Of a stretch of 64,000 nucleotides of DNA, positions 41,409 to 49,560 are shown in pieces. Source of the stretch: an uncultured Desulfobacteraceae bacterium (lineage in GTDB: Bacteria; Desulfobacterota; Desulfobacteria; Desulfobacterales; Desulfatirhabdiaceae); the NCBI GenBank assembly GCA_903953895.1, contig CAJBLH010000070.1, forward strand, positions 1-64,000, given 5' to 3'. The number at the start of each line of letters is the position of its first letter. Within the stretch, counting starts at the first letter, position 1. The position numbers and the translations under genes were made by a program. The notes under the pieces were generated by a model that saw nothing but the letters and a program-made list of their open reading frames with translations, made no database searches and was not told the DNA's origin.

Positions 41409-43356
41409 CAACTTGTTCTTCCAGAGCCTCCTTGAGTTTGCGTAAAATGTCTTCCGCCAATTTCTTTCTCCAGCCGGAGTCGGACGACATCTGCTCCATG
41501 ACGGCTTTGCGGAATTTTGACCGCTGTTCAGACAGAATATGCTCCAGTTTGGTGTCCGGAAGCACCCATTTGCGGGAAAAACCCGGCAAGTCCCGATCCT
41601 TGATGACTTCAGTCACGGTATCGATCCCGAAACCCGTTATGATCGCACCGAGTACGGCTGCAATCACCTGCCCGGTTATCGGAAGGTGAAAGAGCGCTAT
41701 TCCAGTGCCGCCCGAAGCCATGCCGACGATGATTCCCGCCAGCATGCTTGTGATGACGACAATTTCATCGCTTCGAATGAGCCTGTCCACGTTAAAAGGC
41801 GGATGAACGATCGAACCGACCCCTGCTGCGATATCCCGGTGTCTCAGATCCAGCACGCTGCGCGGAATATCGAACTGACGGCAGACAGGGTCCGTAAAAT
41901 CTGCAAGAATCGGAAGCAGCGTGTTGTTCAGCCAGGCATCCAGTTTTTTTCCCGCATCTTCCCCGCGTATCCGACCCAGTAGATTTTGTTTGCGGCTTTC
42001 GATATCCGGCCGAATATCGTTCAGTGTCCTCAGTCGGCCATCCCGCCACAATTCCAGCGATGGACGAACGGCATGATCGATCAGTTCGTCGGCAAGGGGT
42101 TCCGCCAGGCTGTCGATCAGGCCGGGAATACGCTGCTCTACAAGCGTGATCAATTCCATGGAGTCGCTGATGGCTTCAATGGCCCGTTTCAATCCGTTCG
42201 TGAGGATATCTGTTCGACCGATTCTGGCCAATCCTCTGGCGATGGTATATTCCGGCTCCAGCCCTCGGATAATCTTCTCTGCCGATGCAAACACCTGCGT
42301 GCAAAGCGACATCACCACATCCATCCGGGAAGCGCCGCCGGTGAGAACCACCAGGTCGGGCCCGGATTTTTCCATCTTGCTTTTGGCATGCTCAAGTGCC
42401 GCGCGAAACGCATTTTTCCAGCTTTGGCCGTTTAACGCTGTCATGGGAAGGGATAGTATCGTTTCCATTTCATCCCGGTAGATGCACGGCTCAAATTCGA
42501 TTGGCGGTTTCAGTGTTCTGAATTTGATGCTGCAATCCACAGATATGTCTGCCGACACATAGAGTTCCGGAATGGAAAAGAATTTTTCCTTGCCTTCGCG
42601 GCAGGCAATGAGGCATTGGCGTTTAAAATGCGGGAAATTTTGAAACATCTCCTCGAGCCGAAGCAGGTCATCGGGTTTTTTTCGTTTCATGTGAAGGAGC
42701 GTTCTTTCAAATATCACCTCCTCGATCAACCCGGCGCCCAGACTGAGACCGAAGTCCTCGACAGGGCAGGCTTCCATGCGATTTACGATCGTAAAATCCG
42801 TTGAAGAAGAACCGATATCGATGATCAGCACATGTTGCATCAACTGCTCGGTATTCACTTCGGATGTTCTGGACTCTTTCAGATGCAGAAAAGCGGCCCG
42901 CGATTCTTTTTCGACAGAGATGCTCCGCATGCCCGCCTGTTGCAGAATCTCCGCATAGGTCTGGCGTTCGGCAGCGGACCAACCGGATGGCGATCCCACC
43001 ACAAAAAGGGTGCGGTCGCATTCGGTGATTTGACCGCTCTGTTTGAGGATACCCAGATATTTTCGGATAAATCGTTTGACAATTTGCTGGTGATCGAGGG
43101 AATTCAGATTGTGGCGCATGGGTTTGAATCCGATATGAAGCTCCGTAATACCTGTTGTCTTCAATGCCTGATCGCCGACCAAATCCCCGCTTTCGGGTTT
43201 GAAAGCCAGGGCCGTTACCTGGCTTTTTCGAGCCAGGATTTCAAGCATTTCGGGTTCCGAATCATTGGCCATGGAAGACACCTTGGCCAGTGCGGTTTCA
43301 CCATGCCCGAAATCGAACCCGATAATATCCAAGTTCTCCACATGAATGTTTTCCAT
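41383..43356 (-). CDS. Membrane-anchored Hsp70-like ATPase
   Basis: 657 residues; ATG 43356 was chosen because GAGGG precedes it. The N-terminal 380 residues are an Hsp70/actin-type nucleotide-binding domain: phosphate-1 IIGFDFGHGETALAKV, phosphate-2 VLIIDIGSSSTDFTIV, adenosine motif VVLTGGASRMDVV. In place of a peptide-binding domain there is a helical region and then a hydrophobic, glycine-rich hairpin near residues 535-585 (VITSMLAGIIVGMASGGTGIA, then VIAAVLGAIITGFGI). An amphipathic tail follows. Canonical chaperone motifs (EEVD, GrpE-binding loop) are absent. It lies 82 bases after a membrane-protein gene. Confidence 0.8.
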   Translation of the reverse strand: MENIHVENLDIIGFDFGHGETALAKVSSMANDSEPEMLEILARKSQVTALAFKPESGDLVGDQALKTTGITELHIGFKPMRHNLNSLDHQQIVKRFIRKYLGILKQSGQITECDRTLFVVGSPSGWSAAERQTYAEILQQAGMRSISVEKESRAAFLHLKESRTSEVNTEQLMQHVLIIDIGSSSTDFTIVNRMEACPVEDFGLSLGAGLIEEVIFERTLLHMKRKKPDDLLRLEEMFQNFPHFKRQCLIACREGKEKFFSIPELYVSADISVDCSIKFRTLKPPIEFEPCIYRDEMETILSLPMTALNGQSWKNAFRAALEHAKSKMEKSGPDLVVLTGGASRMDVVMSLCTQVFASAEKIIRGLEPEYTIARGLARIGRTDILTNGLKRAIEAISDSMELITLVEQRIPGLIDSLAEPLADELIDHAVRPSLELWRDGRLRTLNDIRPDIESRKQNLLGRIRGEDAGKKLDAWLNNTLLPILADFTDPVCRQFDIPRSVLDLRHRDIAAGVGSIVHPPFNVDRLIRSDEIVVITSMLAGIIVGMASGGTGIALFHLPITGQVIAAVLGAIITGFGIDTVTEVIKDRDLPGFSRKWVLPDTKLEHILSEQRSKFRKAVMEQMSSDSGWRKKLAEDILRKLKEALEEQVEKAVMWIR

Positions 43357-43438
43357 AAGAACCCTCACTTCATCCCGTACCTACCGGGAGAAGCAGTTAA
43401 AGGAAATCGCAGTTCGAGACAACTTAACTTATCGATTT

Positions 43439-44368
43439 TCATGGGTGCTGTAACCCTTTTGCAGGTTGTTGCGCCGGAGAAAAAGGCTCGGCGACTTGGC
43501 CGCGAAGCACAACGCGATCGTTTTTCAAAAATGCTGGCCGGATGGTTACATACTGGGTGATTGACGGGTCCGCACCTGGCTCGATATCAAACGATGCGAT
43601 ATCGGTTGCATCCGATGGATCAAATTCTTTCACGGCAATTCCCTGTTCCCATAAAATCGCCTGGATATGAGTCACCTTTTTTAATGCCCATTCGCCGTCA
43701 TGAAAAGCCCTGGCCTCGAACAAGTCTTGAAACAGTTTCAGAATCTGCGGGTCTTTTTCAAGAAAGCTCCCGCCTTTCTCCGATGCCGGGTCGATCAACG
43801 CCTTATCGGCATAGGACAGGGCGTCGGCGATGCAATTCATAAAGGTATGAACCCGACTGATTTTAAGTTGAGCATCGATTTGTGGCTTTTCATCCGGCAG
43901 AATACAAGTGGCGGCCCGTTTCGACAAGGCCCTGGTTCTCCATGCAAAGACGTGCCGATAGATTTCCGTTCCCAGAAGAACGATCACCAGCAGCACCGGC
44001 ATCCAGGGAATTGGATCGATTGAAAGCAGTACCGCCAGCAGCGCAAGGATCAGGGCGGACGGAATGGTTTTTTCAAAAACAGGTAAACGTTTTGAGACCG
44101 GCCCCCCCAATGTTTCCCATGGCCGGAGATCTGCCATGAGGATATTTTTGTCGACTGCAGTCAGCGTCCGGATCGCATACCTAATAATTTCAAGCATATA
44201 GCCTGCCTGACGGGATTTTTGAAGAGACAGTACCTCTGTCATGTCCCTGTGAAGCCGGGTCAAATATCGATCTGTTAATTTTACCACATCTTCAATCGAC
44301 GGTGCCGCAGCGATCCGTTTGGAGAGATCGTCTTTTTCACTGTCAAAATTGCCGAGAAGATTTGTCAT
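43439..44368 (-). CDS. Membrane partner of the Hsp70-like ATPase, unknown family
   Basis: 309 residues from ATG 44368 (GGGGAA upstream). A helical N-terminal region precedes two adjoining membrane helices near residues 97-140 (IPSALILALLAVLLSI; PVLLVIVLLGTEIY). A C-terminal soluble region follows (DPQILKLFQDLFEARAFHDGE and a beta-rich end). No known domain is seen. It is the first gene of a two-gene unit with the Hsp70-like ATPase, so the two probably form one membrane complex. Confidence 0.7.
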   Translation of the reverse strand: MTNLLGNFDSEKDDLSKRIAAAPSIEDVVKLTDRYLTRLHRDMTEVLSLQKSRQAGYMLEIIRYAIRTLTAVDKNILMADLRPWETLGGPVSKRLPVFEKTIPSALILALLAVLLSIDPIPWMPVLLVIVLLGTEIYRHVFAWRTRALSKRAATCILPDEKPQIDAQLKISRVHTFMNCIADALSYADKALIDPASEKGGSFLEKDPQILKLFQDLFEARAFHDGEWALKKVTHIQAILWEQGIAVKEFDPSDATDIASFDIEPGADPSITQYVTIRPAFLKNDRVVLRGQVAEPFSPAQQPAKGLQHP

Positions 44369-44644
44369 GGTGTTCCCCGCTGAATACAGAATGTCCGGCT
44401 TTATCATCCCACCGATCGAGTTGTGTGCGAACGCTTAAACACCCACCACACTGACATCCTGTTTAGATGTTTTTTCATAAATCAGCAAGAACAAGCGTGA
44501 TGGAATGCAAATGTGTTGTTGATACCCGGATTTTTTCTGATTTTTGACTTGATTCCCACGAAAAAGGCTGTTACGGAAAGGCCCGTAATGCTGGGTTTTC
44601 TACCACCTGTTTTCCATCCTTCTCTATGTTTGAAAGGTGTGATG

Positions 44645-45037
44645 ATGTCACAGAAAAAGAAAGCGGCGGATGCCGACAAAATGGATCGGATCATTGCCGA
44701 AGCCAGGGCAAGCCGGGAAGTGCGGGAAAAGACTTATCGGGAACGGGCGCTCAAGCTGTTTCCATGGGTTTGTGCCCGATGCTCTCGCGAATTTGAAGGA
44801 AAAAAGCTTCGGGAATTGACGGTTCATCATAAAGATCACAATCACGACAACAACCCGCCAGACGGCGGCAACTGGGAGCTGCTTTGTCTCTACTGTCATG
44901 AAAACGAACACTCCCGGTATCTGGATGCGGAATGGTATGGCAGTGAACTTCCGGGCGGCGATGCGGCGGATACGGGTTCTGGAAACAGACCGTTTGCAGC
45001 CCTCGAGGCGTTGCTTAACAACAAGGAAAAAGGGTGA
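44645..45037 (+). CDS. yajD: HNH nuclease, YajD family
   Basis: 130 residues. ATG 44645 was preferred to 44642 for its spacing from AAAGG. The HNH core is CARCSREFEGKKLRELTVHHKDHNHDNN, then WELLCLYCHENEHS, with four cysteines for zinc and the His-Asp-His metal site. YajD-type proteins are common and of unknown target. It starts ten bases before sucB, as if co-transcribed. Confidence 0.87.
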   Translation: MSQKKKAADADKMDRIIAEARASREVREKTYRERALKLFPWVCARCSREFEGKKLRELTVHHKDHNHDNNPPDGGNWELLCLYCHENEHSRYLDAEWYGSELPGGDAADTGSGNRPFAALEALLNNKEKG

Positions 45038-45047
45038 TGGAGGCGGC

Positions 45048-46295
45048 ATGATCATTGAAATCAGAATCCCCGGCGTGGGGGAATCGGTCCGGGAAGCGGT
45101 TCTTGCCCAGTGGCTCAAGAACGACGGGGATGCGGTAAAAAAAGATGAAACCCTCCTGGTGATTGAAACCGACAAGGTATCGCTGGAAATTGCGGCAGAA
45201 GCAGACGGCGTGCTGCACATCCTGGTTCCGGCCGGAACCACCGTACCCATCGGAACGCTTGCAGGCACCCTGTCTGTGGGTGAAATCGCAGTGGAAGTGG
45301 CTCCCACACCCCTGTCCACTGCACCACAGCATTTCCTGTCTTCGGAAATTCAGACCCCGGAGCCGCTGCCGGATGCAGTCGTTGACAAATCGATGCACCT
45401 GCCGCCATCCGTCCGTCGCCTCATTCATGAAAAAGGGGTCGATATGGCTCTGATCGCAGGAACCGGACCCGGCGGCAGAATCACCAAGGGGGATGTTCTG
45501 CTGTATCTGGAAGCGTTGCCGGTCAAACCTGTTGATACTGCACCCGCCGCCCCTCAGGCAGCAGTCACGGAGGCGCCCCCTCATACGGCGGTGGATGCGC
45601 TTACGGTACGTAAACCCCTGACCCCGATCCGCCGGCGGATTGCCGAAAGGCTGCTGCAGGCCAAGCAGCAGACGGCCATGCTCACGACATTCAACGAAAT
45701 CGACATGAGCCGGGTCATAGCACTCAGAGATCGGCACAAAGAATCCTTCAAGCGCAGACACGGGGTGTCTCTGGGCTTCATGGGCTTTTTTATCAAGGCC
45801 AGTATCGCTGCACTCAAGGATTTTCCGGAAATCAATGCATTCATCGATGCTACCGACATCCTCTATCACCAGTATTACCATATCGGTATTGCAGTCGGCA
45901 GCGAGCGGGGACTGGTGGTTCCGGTTCTGCGTCATGCGGATCGTATGGGGTTTGCGGATCTGGAAAAAGCCATTGCTTCGGCTGTAGAGAAAATCACTTC
46001 CGGAAAACTCGGATTAAGTGAACTGGAAGGCGGCACATTTACCATCAGCAATGGCGGTGTTTACGGCTCCTTATTGAGTACGCCCATATTAAATTCTCCG
46101 CAAAGCGGTATTCTGGGCATGCACAAGATCGAAAAACGGCCGGTGGTGGTTGATGACACCATCGTCATTCGACCCATGATGTATGTGGCGCTCAGCTACG
46201 ATCACCGCATTGTGGATGGCAGGGGCGCGGTCTCCTTCCTGAAACGGATCAAGGAAATCATCGAAGAACCCGAACGACTCATGATGGAGATTTGA
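45048..46295 (+). CDS. sucB: Dihydrolipoyllysine succinyltransferase (2-oxoglutarate dehydrogenase E2)
   Basis: 415 residues; ATG 45048 was chosen because GGAGG precedes it, while the longer frame runs into yajD. Lipoyl domain 1-78 with the modified Lys in ETDKVSLE. An E1/E3-binding domain lies at about 115-150 (LPPSVRRLIHEKGVDMALIAGTGPGGRITKGDV). The catalytic domain starts at about 180, with NSPQSGILGMHKIEKR and the active-site LSYDHRIVDGRG. It transfers succinyl from lipoate to CoA. It is followed two bases on by lpd. No E1 (sucA) lies beside it. Confidence 0.94.
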   Translation: MIIEIRIPGVGESVREAVLAQWLKNDGDAVKKDETLLVIETDKVSLEIAAEADGVLHILVPAGTTVPIGTLAGTLSVGEIAVEVAPTPLSTAPQHFLSSEIQTPEPLPDAVVDKSMHLPPSVRRLIHEKGVDMALIAGTGPGGRITKGDVLLYLEALPVKPVDTAPAAPQAAVTEAPPHTAVDALTVRKPLTPIRRRIAERLLQAKQQTAMLTTFNEIDMSRVIALRDRHKESFKRRHGVSLGFMGFFIKASIAALKDFPEINAFIDATDILYHQYYHIGIAVGSERGLVVPVLRHADRMGFADLEKAIASAVEKITSGKLGLSELEGGTFTISNGGVYGSLLSTPILNSPQSGILGMHKIEKRPVVVDDTIVIRPMMYVALSYDHRIVDGRGAVSFLKRIKEIIEEPERLMMEI

Positions 46296-46297
46296 TC

Positions 46298-47704
46298 ATG
46301 TCAGCAGAAAATATGTATGATCTCGTGGTCATCGGCAGCGGTCCTGGCGGCTACCCGGCGGCAGTCAGGGCTTCCGGGCTGGGGATGACGGTGGCCTGTG
46401 TGGAGAAATCGCTGCGGCCAGGAGGGGTGTGCCTGAATGTGGGATGTATTCCCAGCAAGGCGCTTCTGGATTCCAGTGAAATTTTCGAGACAACGAAGAA
46501 TGGATTATCGGTTCACGGCATTCAGGTGACGGATGTATCGCTGGATCTGCCCGTCCTGATAGCCCGAAAAAATCAGGTGGTGGAAAGTCTGACCGGTCAG
46601 GTGAAGAAACTGTTGGAATCCGCACGGGTGTCGCTCATTCAGGGAACGGCAAGAGTTTTAGACGGCCATCATGTTGAACTGACCGATCGTGACGGTGGAA
46701 TCCGCATCCTTGAGGCCAAATTCATTCTTCTGGCAACCGGCAGCATCCCGGTCGCCATTCCCGGCATGGAATGCGATGAAGACCGGATTGTCAGCTCTAC
46801 CGGCGCACTGAATTTCTCTGAAGTTCCCCGGACGCTGGCAGTTATCGGGGGAGGATATATCGGCCTGGAGCTGGGCTCTGTCTGGCAGCGTCTGGGAGCA
46901 GCGGTTACGGTGATCGAAATGACGCCGCTGATCGCTCCAAACCTGGACGGACAGATCAGCCGGACATTGAAACGATTGCTCGACAAACAGAGCATGGCAT
47001 TTCGACTCAACACCACCGTCACCCATGCCGATGTCGGCCAGGATGGTGTCAAACTGTTCCTTGAATCCAAGGGCAAGACAGAGAACATGGATTTTGAGCG
47101 CGTACTGGTCGCCGTCGGCCGAAAACCGTTGACCGCAGGGCTCGGGCTTGAATCCGTCGGTGTCTCCCTGGATGAAAAAACCGGGCAGGTCTATATCAAC
47201 TCCAATTATCAAACCAGCGTTTCATCGATTTATGCGGTGGGCGATATGGTCGCCGGTCCCATGCTGGCGCATAAGGCATCTGCCGAGGGAATCGCTGCAG
47301 TTTCATCCATGGCCGGACATTTTGTCGAGGTCAATTATGACACCCTGCCATCGGTCATCTATACCCGGCCGGAAGTAGCCGGCGTGGGGCTGACCGAAGA
47401 GCAGATCAAGGCGCGGGGAATCCCTTATGTTTCCGGCGCCTATCCGTTTTCCGGAAACGGACGCGCCCGATGCACCGGGGAAACCGAGGGGCTCGTCAAA
47501 ATCCTGGTTCATGCCCGAACAGACCGGATTCTTGGTATCCACATGATTGGGCCGCAGGTTTCCGAGATGATTGCCGAAGCGGTTCTGGCCATGGAAATGG
47601 GGGCTTCATCCGAGGATATCGCCCGAACCGTTCACAGTCACCCCACGTTTTCGGAAACCCTGATGGAGGCAGCAGGCGCGGTTCAGCGGCAATTGAAAAA
47701 ATAG
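46298..47704 (+). CDS. lpd: Dihydrolipoyl dehydrogenase
   Basis: 468 residues, ATG 46298 with GGAG upstream. FAD site VVIGSGPGGYPAAV, redox-active disulfide GGVCLNVGCIPSKALL, NAD site AVIGGGYIGLELG and the active-site HSHPTFSET. It re-oxidises lipoyl groups of 2-oxo-acid dehydrogenases and, in many organisms, glycine cleavage. It is coupled to sucB. Confidence 0.96.
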   Translation: MSAENMYDLVVIGSGPGGYPAAVRASGLGMTVACVEKSLRPGGVCLNVGCIPSKALLDSSEIFETTKNGLSVHGIQVTDVSLDLPVLIARKNQVVESLTGQVKKLLESARVSLIQGTARVLDGHHVELTDRDGGIRILEAKFILLATGSIPVAIPGMECDEDRIVSSTGALNFSEVPRTLAVIGGGYIGLELGSVWQRLGAAVTVIEMTPLIAPNLDGQISRTLKRLLDKQSMAFRLNTTVTHADVGQDGVKLFLESKGKTENMDFERVLVAVGRKPLTAGLGLESVGVSLDEKTGQVYINSNYQTSVSSIYAVGDMVAGPMLAHKASAEGIAAVSSMAGHFVEVNYDTLPSVIYTRPEVAGVGLTEEQIKARGIPYVSGAYPFSGNGRARCTGETEGLVKILVHARTDRILGIHMIGPQVSEMIAEAVLAMEMGASSEDIARTVHSHPTFSETLMEAAGAVQRQLKK

Positions 47705-47732
47705 GGGGATTGTTATCCCAACCTTTATTAAT

Positions 47733-47808
47733 TCACCGCAAAGGCGCAAAGGGCGCAAAGATAACGGCCGTTAAATTCCCTTTGCGATCTTTGCGCCTTT
47801 GCTGTGAA
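47733..47808. repeat. Inverted-repeat element (long hairpin)
   Basis: The left arm at 47733-47760 (TCACCGCAAAGGCGCAAAGG, then GCGCAAAG) is the reverse complement, with a few changes, of the right arm at 47779-47808, which ends GCCTTTGCTGTGAA. The loop is about 18 bases. A second, more diverged copy lies at 10567-10634. It lies after lpd and may also end transcription. Confidence 0.75.
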
Positions 47809-47861
47809 GATATTTTTGTCTTTAAATACACTCTAAATAACATCAAAAAAAGGAGAAAAAA

Positions 47862-48446
47862 ATGATTCGAACCGGATTGAAAATGGTGATTGCAGTACTC
47901 CTGATTGTCGGTTTTTGTTCCATGGTCTGGGCCGAGACACCCGCACCCAAGGATGAAAGAAAACACACCACCTTGGGAAAATATGCTACATCCATCGAAG
48001 CCTACGAGATGTGGAAGGCCAATCCGACAAAAGTCAAAATCATCGACTGCCGGATTCCCGAAGAATATGCCTATGTGGGGCACGCTCCGATGGCCATAAA
48101 CATTCCTTCCATGGTCTGGACCGGGAAGTGGAATGCCGAGAAAAATGACTATGCGCTTGATCCCAATACGGAATTCGAGGCCCTGGTGAAGCAAAAAGCC
48201 GCTCTTGACGACACGATTCTGATCATGTGCCGGTCCGGGCATCGCAGTTCGGCTTCGGTCAACCGATTGGCTAAGGTCGGATTTACAAACGTATACAATA
48301 TCGTGGATGGCTTTGAAGGGGATATGGTCACGGATGAAGACAGTTACTTCAAAGGCAAACGGGGTAAAAACGGCTGGAAGAATTCTTCGGCTCCCTGGAC
48401 ATACCAGCTTGACCCTGCTTTGATCTATAGACATGCAGAAAAATAA
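47862..48446 (+). CDS. Exported rhodanese-like protein
   Basis: 194 residues, AAAGGAG upstream. A signal peptide (MVIAVLLIVGFCSMVWA, cut before ETPAP) precedes a rhodanese fold: KVKIIDCRIPEEYAYVGHAP, then the active-site loop MCRSGHRSS, then GFTNVYNIVDGFEGD. The catalytic Cys is present. Rhodaneses move sulfane sulfur; here it would act in the periplasm. A roughly 30-residue insertion lies before the active site (YALDPNTEFEAL). Confidence 0.88.
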   Translation: MIRTGLKMVIAVLLIVGFCSMVWAETPAPKDERKHTTLGKYATSIEAYEMWKANPTKVKIIDCRIPEEYAYVGHAPMAINIPSMVWTGKWNAEKNDYALDPNTEFEALVKQKAALDDTILIMCRSGHRSSASVNRLAKVGFTNVYNIVDGFEGDMVTDEDSYFKGKRGKNGWKNSSAPWTYQLDPALIYRHAEK

Positions 48447-48531
48447 TTTCACTGCGTTATCGCGGGCGAAAATGGCCGAAAAAGGCCTATTCCATTGCAG
48501 CGGCAAAAAACGATGATTCATGCCAAAAGTC

Positions 48532-49281
48532 TTATCTGAAACGCATATAAAATCCAACAGCCACCGCCCGTATCAGAATGCCAGCGGTGGCAAGCACGAT
48601 CACGCCGGCAACCAGACGGTGCAGCCTGTTCTCTTCGGATTTTTCCCGGTACCCCAGCAGTACAGCACAGACCACACCACAGATCAGTCCGCCGCCATGC
48701 CCCCAGTTGTTGATTCCGGGAACCACAAGGCCAAATATCACGATACCCAGAATCCAGCTTTTCATCTGCTGAAAAACCGCCTGCCCGTACATACCGCCGC
48801 GGCTTTTGCCGTAGTACAGGGCTGCACCCATCAGACCGCACAAGGCTGCGGAAGCACCGATGGTCAGTGGAATGCGGGCAATATAGGATAGCCAGAAGCC
48901 GGCCATTCCGCTCAGGGTATAAATGATGATCATCCGGGAGCCGCCGTACAGATTCAGGATGACCGGTGCAATCTGACGGAACGCCATCATGTTGAAAAAA
49001 ATGTGCAGCACGCTGCCGTGAAGATAATTGGCAGAGATCAGCGTCCACCACCTTCCGAACCGATGGATCGGAATCACGCCGGTGGCTCCCATCAGAATCA
49101 GACTGCCGTTATCCGGAGACAGAAATGTCAGCGGGTTCAGAGAAAGCCCTGTTTTCAGAGGGTGAATCAGCAGAGACAGCACAAACATGCCGACATTGGC
49201 ATAGAGTACGCCGGGGATGACCCACGATTCCAGTCTTGATTCTCGGATGATCGATTTCAACAGCAGGAACCACCCCCGCAT
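48532..49281 (-). CDS. Rhomboid-family intramembrane protease-like protein
   Basis: 249 residues from ATG 49281, overlapping the hgcB end by 25 bases. About six helices. The family motif HIFFNMMAF (HxxxN) lies near residue 100. The catalytic serine lies in TIGASAALCGLMGA, where the usual GxSG reads GASA, and the catalytic histidine in NNWGHGGGLICG. It thus has the Ser-His pair but an Ala where Gly is usual. Cleaves membrane proteins if active. Its place at the end of arsR-hgcAB is unusual. Confidence 0.83.
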   Translation of the reverse strand: MRGWFLLLKSIIRESRLESWVIPGVLYANVGMFVLSLLIHPLKTGLSLNPLTFLSPDNGSLILMGATGVIPIHRFGRWWTLISANYLHGSVLHIFFNMMAFRQIAPVILNLYGGSRMIIIYTLSGMAGFWLSYIARIPLTIGASAALCGLMGAALYYGKSRGGMYGQAVFQQMKSWILGIVIFGLVVPGINNWGHGGGLICGVVCAVLLGYREKSEENRLHRLVAGVIVLATAGILIRAVAVGFYMRFR

Positions 49282-49547
49282 GTGGCGGCTTCTTTTCCCT
49301 TGATCCATGTCTGAATGATATAGCTGGCGCAGCCCACACCCGGAGTGACGGTGATGGCATGAACCGGGCAGTTGGTAGCACAGGCGCCGCACTCCATGCA
49401 TCCATCGGGATCGATGATGGCGGCTTTTTTGTGGTCGATTTTCAGCACGCCGTGAGGACAGACCGTTTCACACATACCGCAGCCAACACAGGTAGTATCG
49501 TCCAAAGACAGGGTGGCGACTCCTGGCAGATATCGAAATGTCTTCAT
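49257..49547 (-). CDS. hgcB: Mercury-methylation ferredoxin HgcB
   Basis: 96 residues. Two CxxCxxCxxxCP motifs (CVGCGMCETVCPHG; CMECGACATNCPVHA) bind two [4Fe-4S] clusters. A further conserved Cys follows in GVGCASY, and the C-terminal vicinal pair GGGSCC is a hallmark of HgcB. HgcB supplies electrons to the HgcA corrinoid and is thought to bind Hg(II). It starts 13 bases after hgcA. Confidence 0.96.
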   Translation of the reverse strand: MKTFRYLPGVATLSLDDTTCVGCGMCETVCPHGVLKIDHKKAAIIDPDGCMECGACATNCPVHAITVTPGVGCASYIIQTWIKGKEAATCGGGSCC

Positions 49548-49560
49548 GAATACATCCTTT

